Assembly: GCA_021792885.1 (NCBI GenBank)
Contig: JAJYTV010000141.1
Coordinates: forward strand, 1 to 5,699
Length of the DNA stretch: 5,699 bases
Direction: 5' to 3'
DNA from: Bacillota bacterium
GTDB lineage: Bacteria > Bacillota > Sulfobacillia > JAJZYS01 > JAJYTV01
The position numbers and the translations under genes are program-made. How positions within the stretch are numbered: the stretch's first letter is position 1; the number at the start of each line of letters is the position of its first letter. Of this stretch, positions 1 through 5,678 are shown piece after piece. The notes beneath the pieces are model-generated. The model saw nothing but the letters and a program-made list of their open reading frames with translations. It searched no databases and had not been told where the DNA came from.

Positions 1-652
1 ACGGAGCGCTCTTACAGTTCCGCGGAACGAGCCGCCACGTCATGCCGCCATCGCGCGACGTGAACAACTGGGCCGCTGCGTTGGTGGTGCCGCCGATGCC
101 GACCTCCAACCAAACATGCTTGCCCCGCGCAGAGAGGTATGCGCCGCCAGTACCGTAACGCACAGCAACCCGCTTGCCGCGCACCCACGTCGTGCCGCCG
201 TCTGTTGTCACGTATACGATCGCAGATTCCCCCGGATGAACCGCGACCAAGAACGCCTGTCGGGCGCCGACTGGCTCCAGCGACAGCTTTGCGCCTACTA
301 GGTCCGTGCGCGGCGTGACGTTGATCCACCTGCGGCCTTGGTCGGTCGTCCTCGCCACCGCTGGCTCGCCGTGCTTGTGCACACTGCCCCAGGCCATCCA
401 GCCCGTCTCGCGTGACGTCATGTCGGGGAAGTATGCGGTCTTGATGTTCGGCGAGCGGATCACCGTCTGCACCGATGGCACGGCGAGAATCGGTTGCGAT
501 GAGGTCTGGAGCGCCGAGGGCCTCGTCAAGACGACGGCCGTCACAATGGCTGCTGCAACGACGATGCCACCGACCCAGACGAGGGCTCCGAACGTTCTGC
601 GTGCTTCCTCGTGTCGTCCGGGTCCCACAGCCGAGCCCCCCCATCCTGACAC
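1..652 (-). CDS. Membrane-anchored YCF48/BNR-repeat protein (3' part outside window)
   Basis: This gene begins at a GTG (650-652) and is still open at base 1, giving 217 visible codons. GGAG at 661-664 lies 8 nt upstream, and an in-frame TAA six codons before the GTG rules out a longer N-terminus. Residues 1-20 are hydrophilic and carry Arg residues (R13, R18, R19). Residues 21-42 form one hydrophobic helix (FGALVWVGGIVVAAAIVTAV), so the C-terminal part should lie outside the membrane. Three Asp-box/YCF48 repeats follow: TTDQGRRW (102-109), TTDGGTTW (149-156) and SRDGGMTW (199-206). Repeats of this kind build beta-propellers such as photosystem II assembly factor YCF48 and sialidase folds. 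Only the fold class can be read here; no catalytic residues identify an enzyme. It follows the reductase gene by 67 nt in the same direction and probably shares its transcript. The family resemblance is clear, but the partner or ligand is unknown. Confidence 0.85.
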   Translation of the reverse strand, partial: MSGWGGSAVGPGRHEEARRTFGALVWVGGIVVAAAIVTAVVLTRPSALQTSSQPILAVPSVQTVIRSPNIKTAYFPDMTSRETGWMAWGSVHKHGEPAVARTTDQGRRWINVTPRTDLVGAKLSLEPVGARQAFLVAVHPGESAIVYVTTDGGTTWVRGKRVAVRYGTGGAYLSARGKHVWLEVGIGGTTNAAAQLFTSRDGGMTWRLVPRNCKSAP

Positions 653-660
653 GACCTTTG

Positions 661-664
661 CTCC
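661..664 (-). promoter_or_regulatory. Ribosome binding site GGAG that fixes a GTG start
   Basis: On the minus strand GGAG is followed by 8 nt and then GTG (652). The nearby ATG at 644 is in another frame, which does not encode the Asp-box repeats. This site therefore decides the start of the membrane-anchored YCF48-type gene. Confidence 0.6.
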
Positions 665-719
665 AGCTTAGGCAGCAGACCGTCGCTGGGCTACCCCGCC
701 TGACGAGAGGCCGGAAGTC

Positions 720-1604
720 TCATGCCTGCCGGGCGAGAAGTGTGAACCGCTCGTCAACGGAGTGAAACTGGGTCGCAAGTTTGGAGCGAAGAAATGAGGT
801 GTTCAGCCGAGTATCAAGACGAACTTCGCGCTCCGTGACGTCTTCCGGTGGAATCTGATGCGGACGGACAAGATGCATTGGCAGAGACCATGCGCGGGCG
901 ATCGCCCTAGCAAACGAAAAGTGGCTTTCTCCATGTTCGGGTCCCGCATGCACGATGCCGCGGATGCAGTCGATCGTGGCCAGCTCGCACAGGGCGGAAG
1001 CCAACTCGTCAACGTACACAAACGTGCGCAGAAGATTGTCCGCCCTCGAAAATGTCTCTCCGGAAGCAAAAGCCTTCAGGACTGCCGCTGTGCGGGCGTC
1101 CCACTCGCCCGAGACTGCCCGGCCGTAGATCATGCCTGTTCGGACGATGGTTGTCGTGCGGGCGAGGGGAGAGTCGCTTTGCAGCCATCGTTCCGCCCAC
1201 AGTTTCCCATTGGTGTAACGCGCTATTGAAGAGTCGGAAGAAAAGGGAGAAGGCCTCACCTGTTCCCCATGCGGGCCTCCGGTCCCGGGCAGCACGCCAT
1301 CCGTTGACACAAAGATCAGCCGGGTGGCATCAGGGACAGAGCGGACCAGATTGCAAAGTCCTGTTTCATTCAGCGCCTGTTCATCGCCGTTCTCATGGGT
1401 TCGCTTGGCACACCAGATTACGACATCCGGTCGCAAGGAGTTCAGATAACGGGCCATGTCTCGCGTATCCAGCAGATCAATCGCTTGAAGCCCAGGCCGA
1501 TGATGATGTCCACACGTGCCATGCACATGTGCCCCTTGGTCGTGGAGACGCTGGTAGACGTGAGCGCCCAAAAAACCGCTTGCCCCGATGACCACAGCGT
1601 TCAT
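720..1604 (-). CDS. RmlD-like NAD(P)-dependent sugar reductase/epimerase (extended SDR)
   Basis: This encodes a 294-aa extended short-chain dehydrogenase/reductase, about the usual length for RmlD (dTDP-4-dehydrorhamnose reductase) proteins. The N-terminal Rossmann motif GASGFLG (residues 7-13) binds NAD(P). STDGVLPG (100-107) matches the STDYVFDG segment that carries the catalytic Ser/Thr in RmlD relatives. YTNGK (130-134) supplies the Tyr-x3-Lys pair. RTFVYVDELA (193-202) and the C-terminal VRLDTRLNTSFLRSKL (261-276) match the substrate-domain pattern of RmlD_sub_bind (RPxDSRLDTxKL-like). I chose ATG 1604 because GGAG lies 7 nt upstream and the Rossmann strand starts at once; a TTG at 1628 would add eight residues. 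The gene lies 31 nt after the propeller lipoprotein and 67 nt before the membrane-anchored one, probably in one operon. The exact substrate is unknown: dTDP-4-keto-rhamnose is one option, another nucleotide sugar or a regulatory MAT2B-like role are others. No rmlA, B or C is visible, so I assign no symbol. Confidence 0.85.
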   Translation of the reverse strand: MNAVVIGASGFLGAHVYQRLHDQGAHVHGTCGHHHRPGLQAIDLLDTRDMARYLNSLRPDVVIWCAKRTHENGDEQALNETGLCNLVRSVPDATRLIFVSTDGVLPGTGGPHGEQVRPSPFSSDSSIARYTNGKLWAERWLQSDSPLARTTTIVRTGMIYGRAVSGEWDARTAAVLKAFASGETFSRADNLLRTFVYVDELASALCELATIDCIRGIVHAGPEHGESHFSFARAIARAWSLPMHLVRPHQIPPEDVTEREVRLDTRLNTSFLRSKLATQFHSVDERFTLLARQA

Positions 1605-1611
1605 TTCTCTA

Positions 1612-1615
1612 CTCC
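1612..1615 (-). promoter_or_regulatory. Ribosome binding site for the SDR reductase
   Basis: GGAG on the minus strand sits 7 nt before ATG 1604. It lies between the upstream lipoprotein stop (1636-1638) and this start, and favours 1604 over the in-frame TTG at 1628. Confidence 0.65.
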
Positions 1616-1635
1616 GTTCTTCGCCCAAAGATGCG

Positions 1636-3571
1636 TCAGAGGCCGGGTGCGTCTGGTCGCCAAGTGCGTCCGCCGTCCTTGGTAGCGAACACCCCTGCAG
1701 GCGTTACGAGCCACGCACGGCTCCGGGAGTAGACGTCAAGTGACTCCCCTGTCGTATCGAAGGGCAGATCGACCCCAGGTAGGCGCACTTCCTGCCAGGC
1801 GCCGTCCAGATGGCGGATCCAGAGATCCTGCGGCGTGACGGGACCGCCAGATCTGTCGAAGGCTGCGAGGAGCCAGAGATCGCCCGAAGGGTCAGCTCCG
1901 AGCGATACGATGCGCTCGAAGCCGGCGAGCTGCGCTGGCATCGAGATGAATCGCCAGTGCTGCCCGCCGTCGTCCGTCCTCCAGATTTCATCGGCCGCGG
2001 CGGCGAACCCAACCTGCGGCGAGGCGAAGCGGACGATGCCGCCGACCGGCAGCTCTTTCGGCAGGGACCGGCGCACGAAGTACTCGCCGCCATCCGAGGT
2101 GGCGAGAAGGATAGGGGGCTTCGTGACGTCCATCTGGGCGATGAGCAAGCCGTTGCCTCCTGGGAAGAGCTGTGCGGCCAGCACATGCTGCGGGCCGATC
2201 GGACGCCATGTCTTCCCGCCGTTGGCCGTCGCCAGCGGCCGCGCGCCGGCGCCCCGCACGGACCCAGCCGTGGCGGGTGCCCGCAAATGTGAGATCCGTC
2301 GGTGCGCTCCTGCCCGGCAGCGGGACGGCGCTCCAGGACCGGCCGCCGTCGGCCGTGCGCACGAGGCGCAGCTGACCCCTCTTGCGCGCGAGGCCGAATC
2401 CTTGCGAGGCGCTCGCGAAGTCCACCCGCGCAAGGGGCGCGGTCGGCCACACGGGTTGCCACGTGTCGTTCGCCGTGAGGCGCATGAGGGTACCGTACAT
2501 GTCGTCCGCGAAGAGCCCGGCGCCGGGGTCGTAGGTCAAGCCGTTCCCCCACATGCTGTCGTTCAACTGCGGCGCGGCAATAGACGTCCAGGTTACCCCG
2601 CCGTCACGGCTGACGTAGAGCGCACCCTGCTCCGCGACGGCAACGTCCTCTTGCCCCCAGGCGACCAGGCCATCTGCGGCGCCGCTCGGGGGTGGAGTGC
2701 CGATGACCGTTCCTCCGGGCAGGGCGCCGGAGACGATGCGCCACGACGTACCGCCGTCATCGGTGCGCAGGATGATGCTACTGCTTTGGGCGAGTGCAGG
2801 CGCGTTCACCCAGAGTGCGGCGTAGCCGACCGATGGCGTCGCGAAGGCCACGGGTCCGTAGCCGCCGTCTCCATCCGGCAGGGCGTAGACGCTCTGCCAG
2901 ATGTGGCCGCCGTCCGTCGTGCGCATGACGCCATTTCCCGAGGCGGTGAAGCCGACGCCAGCCGACAGGAAGGCTGGCGCGAACGGCATCGGGCCGCCGA
3001 AGAAGCCGGGCTTCGGCTGGGCGGAGGACGTCTGCCAGGTGTGGCCGCCGTCCGTCGTCACGTCCAGCGTGTTCTGGCTGACGATGAATCCCTGCATCGG
3101 GGAGGAGAAGTGCATCACGGCCTTGCCCGCGTCGGCCTGGGGGTGGGAGAGCTCCTGGAGCGTCCCGCCGCCGTCTGCGCTGCGGTAGACGGTGAACTCC
3201 GTCGTCGCGTCGATCCATGCGCCCGCCAGCACAAAGCCGTCCTGGGGCGACGAGAAGTCGATCGCCAGGATGGGGAGTTGGGTATGCGCGACGACCTGCC
3301 AGCTACGACCGCCGTCGGTCGTGCGCAGGAGCGTGCCGGGGGATGGAACAGCCTGCCCCTGGAAGTACGGCGTGCCCGCGACACCGATCCAGCCGTGTAG
3401 CGGATCCACGAACTGCGTAGCCGTGACCGAGGGCACGCCGACCGAGCCAAGGAACTCGGCCGTGATCGGCCGCGGAGGCCTGGGAGGCGTGCGCGGCGCG
3501 GAGGCATTCGAACAGCCGGACAGGATGATCGCTGCGGTGGCCGCCAGCACGAGGGCCCGCTGCCTGGGCAC
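1636..3571 (-). CDS. YCF48/BNR-repeat beta-propeller lipoprotein, interrupted by a frameshift
   Basis: This gene reads from GTG 3571 to TGA 1636-1638 and would be about 644 aa once a +1 frameshift is corrected. The N-terminus is a lipoprotein signal peptide: basic MPRQR, a hydrophobic core, then lipobox LSGC with Cys20 for lipidation, followed by a Pro-rich linker. About eleven or twelve Asp-box repeats follow, for example TTDGGRSWQ (residues 84-92), TTDGGHTWQ, TTDGGHIWQ, TDDGGTSWR, SRDGGVTWT, TADGGRSWS, TANGGKTWR, TDDGGQHWR and TKDGGRTWR near the C-terminus. That is enough for about two propellers and longer than single-propeller YCF48. The frame starting at 3571 makes sense until about 2290 (TFAGTRHGWV). 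Below about 2255 the repeats continue in the next frame to 1636. An in-frame TAG two codons before GTG 3571 excludes a longer start; GGAG lies 10 nt upstream. It should sit on the outer face of the cytoplasmic membrane. Binding or scaffolding is likely; enzymatic activity is unproven. Confidence 0.8.
2220..2290 (-). other. Frameshift zone in the propeller lipoprotein
   Basis: Upstream of this zone the propeller reads in the frame of GTG 3571, and downstream it continues one base over. Dropping one base from the C-run at 2252-2255 (GGGG on the coding strand) gives HGWVRAGAGARPLATANGGKT joined without a gap. That makes this run the likeliest site of an extra base. Unrepaired, translation would run on in a low-complexity Arg/Ala-rich frame to a stop at 1988. 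Confidence 0.75.
2893..2920 (-). repeat. Intragenic propeller-blade repeat, copy 1
   Basis: This 28-nt stretch is identical at 27 of 28 positions to 3031-3058. It encodes the core of one Asp-box blade (TTDGGHIWQ). The two copies are 138 bp apart, exactly 46 codons, or one blade. Confidence 0.8.
3031..3058 (-). repeat. Intragenic propeller-blade repeat, copy 2
   Basis: Partner of 2893-2920, with one mismatch. It encodes TTDGGHTWQ. Other blades of the gene are much more diverged at the nucleotide level, so this pair may be a recent blade duplication or a gene-conversion tract. Confidence 0.8.
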
Positions 3572-3601
3572 GATCTAACCACTCCCGCCTGGGATAATTC
3601 T

Positions 3602-4051
3602 CCTTCTGAGTTCGCGGCCCTACCGGCGGATCCCGGTGACCGAACCTCGAAGCCCGGTGCGCTCGACGCTGTGCACGACCGATCTACGTCACGCGAGGTA
3701 CACGTAGTGATCGGCACGTTGTGGCCCGGTGCCGAGAGGTGGACCAACTCCGCCATATATTTGGACCCGACTGGCCCCAGACACTGGCACGAGAAGGTCA
3801 ACCTGGCCTATCACGAGCGTGGCGTATTGCACGCGGGCTCGCGCCTTCCCGTGTTATCCGTGGGAATCCCTCGCTTCCACGTTCGGGCCTTCCCGGCGTC
3901 GCTAGCTCCGCCGGTACTACTCCCTCAGCCGACTTCTCCCGGGTCGATCCCGATCTCTCGACCAAGGTTGCCGGGTCCCCTGGCGTTCCCGGGAGACCTC
4001 CCCGGATATGCGGAACTCATCAGACAGTTCGAGGAGACTTTTGGTAGGTGA
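3602..4051 (+). pseudogene. Decayed carbon-nitrogen hydrolase (nitrilase/Lnt-type) fragment
   Basis: This plus-strand frame is open through the region and ends at the stop at 4049-4051. The middle reads like the nitrilase superfamily. EVHVVIGTLWPG is followed by NSAIYLDPTG, then HEKVNL, where Lys at 3794-3796 matches the catalytic Lys of the family's KVHL motif, then GVLHAGSRLPVLSVG, like the family's FxPGxxxPVFxxxG. Upstream, SEFAALPAD (Glu at 3608-3610) could be the catalytic Glu region, 62 residues before the Lys, close to the family spacing. Where an ICYE/ICFE-type Cys motif is expected, the frame reads RFHVRAFPAS, so the nucleophile is missing. The rest is Pro-rich and unlike the family. 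There is no credible start with a ribosome binding site (a GTG at 3671 lies inside the domain), so this is probably a remnant. The assignment rests on motif reading only; chance resemblance remains possible. Confidence 0.45.
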
Positions 4052-4092
4052 CGTCTGTATCGTGATGTAAAAAGGTTGGGGTCCAGTCTACG

Positions 4093-4305
4093 ATGAGGTT
4101 GCTCAGACACCCATCGAGGAGGCCCGGACCTTATGAACAAGGTACCACCATCGGAGCGGATCGGGGAGTCCATCGCTGTTCCGGCACCGTTGGGGTCTCG
4201 ATCACGGCCCCAACGACTCCAACGACGCAAACGACGTCTGGCAACGGAGGCGGCGGGACCAACAACGGCGGTGGCGGCGGCGGAGTCTGCCGCTTCCCCG
4301 CCTAG
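4093..4305 (+). CDS. Small Thr/Pro- and Gly-rich protein, 70 aa, hypothetical
   Basis: I do not recognise a family. This ORF starts at ATG 4093 (a TGA lies shortly upstream in frame) and ends at TAG 4303-4305, 5 nt before a strong terminator. That fit supports this frame over the overlapping ATG 4133 frame, which runs through the terminator to 4384. Residues 1-30 are basic and Pro-containing. Residues 36-48 are Thr-rich (SITAPTTPTTQTT). The tail is Gly/Asn-rich (GNGGGGTNNGGGGGG) and ends VCRFPA. The Thr and Gly codons are mostly C- or G-ending, as in the genes around it. There is no signal peptide or membrane helix. The ribosome binding site is weak, while a better GGAGG lies 10 nt before ATG 4133. 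A frameshifted gene starting at 4133 with this Thr/Gly tail, or a non-coding transcript, are alternatives. Confidence 0.35.
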   Translation: MRLLRHPSRRPGPYEQGTTIGADRGVHRCSGTVGVSITAPTTPTTQTTSGNGGGGTNNGGGGGGVCRFPA

Positions 4306-4310
4306 CATCA

Positions 4311-4345
4311 GAAGGGAGGCCGATCACCGGCCTCCCTTCGCTTTT
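4311..4345 (+). terminator. Rho-independent terminator
   Basis: A perfect 12-bp stem, GAAGGGAGGCCG (4311-4322) paired with CGGCCTCCCTTC (4328-4339), has a 5-nt loop ATCAC and is followed by GCTTTT. It ends the transcript carrying the small Gly-rich ORF and insulates the ATPase promoter downstream. Confidence 0.9.
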
Positions 4346-4371
4346 ACTGAAACGCACCAGGCCTTTAGTGT

Positions 4372-4398
4372 ATTATCGACATAAATCATGTGTATAAT
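4372..4398. promoter_or_regulatory. Imperfect dyad overlapping the -10 box of the ATPase gene
   Basis: Left arm ATTATCGACAT (4372-4382) and right arm ATGTGTATAAT (4388-4398) pair at 9 of 11 positions around a 5-nt centre (AAATC). The dyad covers a perfect TATAAT and sits in an AT-rich patch within GC-rich surroundings. A dimeric regulator bound here would block the -10 region, so this is a candidate operator. Confidence 0.5.
4393..4398 (+). promoter_or_regulatory. Candidate -10 box TATAAT
   Basis: A perfect -10 hexamer lies 22 nt before ATG 4421, giving a predicted start near 4405 and a short leader that keeps the ribosome binding site. No good -35 is found at 16-18 nt. A second -10-like TATTAT at 4371-4376 lies one repeat unit upstream and could be the one used. 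Confidence 0.5.
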
Positions 4399-4407
4399 GG
4401 ATACGAG

Positions 4408-4413
4408 AGAAGG
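4408..4413 (+). promoter_or_regulatory. Ribosome binding site AGAAGG deciding the ATPase start
   Basis: AGAAGG is 7 nt before ATG 4421. In-frame ATGs at 4388 and 4397 overlap the -10 box and have no ribosome binding site, so 4421 is preferred. Confidence 0.65.
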
Positions 4414-4420
4414 CGAAGTG

Positions 4421-5542
4421 ATGGAGAGCAACTTCTTCCCGACGGGGCGACCGGCCGCGCCGGAGGATGTCGTAGACCGCGAGGAGTTCATCCGGGAGGC
4501 CGTAGAACGGCTACTCTTGGGCAACGACATCGTGCTCGCGGGCCCGCGGCGCACCGGCAAGTCGAGTGTGGCGGGGGAAGTGCTGCGGCGCGTCAAGGAG
4601 CGTGGGGCCTACATCGCCTACGTCGACGTGTTCCGCGCGAGCTCCATCGAGACCTTCGCGACCCGCCTCATGCAGGCGGCGATCGAGAACCGCACGGGCT
4701 TCTTCCGCAAGATCGCCCGCGACATGCAGGAGCTCGGGAAGACAGTCGGCCAGGCGAAGTTTGCCGCGAAGATTCATGATCTCGAACTCGGCGTGCAGTT
4801 TGCAAACCACGGCGCATCGCCGGAGCAGCACCTCGAAATCGCCCTCCAGACCGCGGAAAAGATCGCCGAGGCGGATGGCCGGCGCATGATCATCCTGCTC
4901 GACGAGTTCCAGGACATCGAGAAGCTCGGCGGCGAGAAGGTCTTGAAGCAGATGCGTGGCGCAATCCAGCACCAAAGGAACGCCGTGTACCTCTTCATGG
5001 GGTCGCAGGCGCACCTCATGGACAAGATCTTCAGCGATCCGGATCGCGCCTTCTTCCGCTTCGCTATCCAGATGCAGCTGCCCAAGATCCCCTGGGTCGA
5101 ATGGGAGAACTACATCCGCGACCGCCTCGGCCGTACCGGGCTCTCGATCACGGATGGGGCCCTGCAAATCCTCGGCGAGAAGACCGGCGGCCATCCGCAC
5201 TGCGTCATGGTCGTGATGGAAGCGGCGCTGCTGCGCGCAAGGCTCTCCGGACGCCAGGAGATCGGCGCGGACGACATCGTGCACGGCTACGGCGCAGCCT
5301 TCCTCACGCTCTCGGGCATCTACGCGCAGCAGTGGGCGAACGTCAAGGGCTATACGAACGCCCCCGCGGTGCTGATGCAGATCGTCGAAGGGCGCAGGCC
5401 GTACTCCCTGAACATCACGCAAACGAACGTCACCCAGGCGATCGACCACCTGGAGGAGATCGGGCTCATCACGCGAATCGAGCGCGGCCGCTACCGGCTC
5501 AACGAGCCGATGTTCGGCGAGTGGCTGCTGGAGAATACGTAA
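4421..5542 (+). CDS. P-loop ATPase with C-terminal winged helix (ATPase_2/STAND-type)
   Basis: This encodes a 373-aa cytosolic ATPase. The N-terminus has the VVDREEF segment typical just before the P-loop in ATPase_2 (archaeal ATPase, PF01637) and Orc/Cdc6-like proteins. Walker A is GPRRTGKSS (41-49, Lys47), Walker B is MIILLDEF (156-163, Asp161/Glu162), and MGSQ (193-196) is a sensor-1-like segment. TGGHPH (255-260) matches the family's conserved GGxP turn. Residues about 310-373, with NVTQAIDHLEEIGLI then an RGRYRL wing, form a winged helix for DNA or protein binding. Proteins of this architecture are ATP-dependent switches, often of unknown role; some take part in signalling, plasmid functions or stress response. 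No effector domain is fused. The gene stands alone between two hairpins, with its own promoter and a candidate operator; autoregulation through the winged helix is possible but not shown. ATG 4421 was chosen over 4388 because of AGAAGG. Confidence 0.85.
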   Translation: MESNFFPTGRPAAPEDVVDREEFIREAVERLLLGNDIVLAGPRRTGKSSVAGEVLRRVKERGAYIAYVDVFRASSIETFATRLMQAAIENRTGFFRKIARDMQELGKTVGQAKFAAKIHDLELGVQFANHGASPEQHLEIALQTAEKIAEADGRRMIILLDEFQDIEKLGGEKVLKQMRGAIQHQRNAVYLFMGSQAHLMDKIFSDPDRAFFRFAIQMQLPKIPWVEWENYIRDRLGRTGLSITDGALQILGEKTGGHPHCVMVVMEAALLRARLSGRQEIGADDIVHGYGAAFLTLSGIYAQQWANVKGYTNAPAVLMQIVEGRRPYSLNITQTNVTQAIDHLEEIGLITRIERGRYRLNEPMFGEWLLENT

Positions 5543-5548
5543 ACGCAC

Positions 5549-5576
5549 AGGGACGACCGCTTGAGCGGTTGTCCCT
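5549..5576 (+). terminator. Hairpin after the ATPase stop, without a T-tract
   Basis: AGGGACGACCGCT (5549-5561) pairs with AGCGGTTGTCCCT (5564-5576) over 13 bp with one G-U pair and a very tight turn. It lies 6 nt after the TAA. No T-run follows (ATCTACC), so it may be a weak or Rho-assisted terminator or a 3' stabilising hairpin. Confidence 0.6.
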
Positions 5577-5617
5577 ATCTACCAAGGGCTAGGGGTTCGT
5601 AACAGCTGCCGATTTTC

Positions 5618-5629
5618 ACGAACATTCGT
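5618..5629. promoter_or_regulatory. Short palindrome ACGAACATTCGT
   Basis: Perfect 5-bp arms (ACGAA/TTCGT) surround a CA centre. The centre lies about 55 nt before the predicted start at 5679, a plausible activator position. A TTCGT half-copy also occurs at 5596-5600. The binding protein is unknown. Confidence 0.35.
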
Positions 5630-5637
5630 ATACCTCA

Positions 5638-5650
5638 ATGGCATTGCCAT
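5638..5650. promoter_or_regulatory. Palindrome ATGGCATTGCCAT over the -35 box
   Basis: Perfect 6-bp arms with a single central T cover the -35 hexamer TTGCCA (5644-5649). It adjoins a second palindrome, CCATATGG (5647-5654). The position suits a repressor site. Confidence 0.4.
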
Positions 5651-5672
5651 ATGGGCCACTGCACTGTAAAAT
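5644..5672 (+). promoter_or_regulatory. Near-consensus promoter TTGCCA-17-TAAAAT
   Basis: The -35 TTGCCA (5644-5649) and -10 TAAAAT (5667-5672) each match the sigma-70 consensus at 5 of 6 positions with the ideal 17-nt spacer. The predicted start, about 7 nt after the -10, falls at or next to A5679 of an ATG. Confidence 0.65.
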
Positions 5673-5678
5673 CGATCC

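Noticed and set aside
12..644. Minus-strand ATG frame of 210 codons at the left edge
   Set aside because: Its product is Arg/His-rich without repeats or helix. The neighbouring frame from GTG 652 encodes a membrane helix and three Asp-box repeats, so this is a shadow.
1835..3400. Long plus-strand open frame of 521 codons
   Set aside because: It lies antisense to the propeller lipoprotein, is Arg/Ala/Gly-rich and low in complexity, and has no ribosome binding site. It is a GC-rich antisense shadow.
3575..3801. Promoter for the minus-strand operon upstream of 3571
   Set aside because: AATTAT- and TATATG-like -10 boxes exist, but none has a fitting -35 at 16-18 nt, so I do not call one.
4093..4305. 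RiPP or microcin-like precursor
   Set aside because: The Gly-rich tail invites this idea, but no recognisable leader peptide, modification enzyme or transporter is present in the window.
4133..4384. ATG frame with GGAGG 10 nt upstream
   Set aside because: It reads through the strong terminator and into the ATPase promoter, and its composition is unlike a protein family. It is kept only as an alternative start for a frameshifted version of the Gly-rich ORF.
4511..5548. Minus-strand open frame of 345 codons opposite the ATPase
   Set aside because: It mirrors the codon pattern of the ATPase gene, is Leu/Glu/Arg-rich with no motif, and has no promoter or ribosome binding site.
5591..5603. T-loop-like GGTTCGTAA suggesting a tRNA
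   Set aside because: There is no acceptor stem, D arm or anticodon arm around it.
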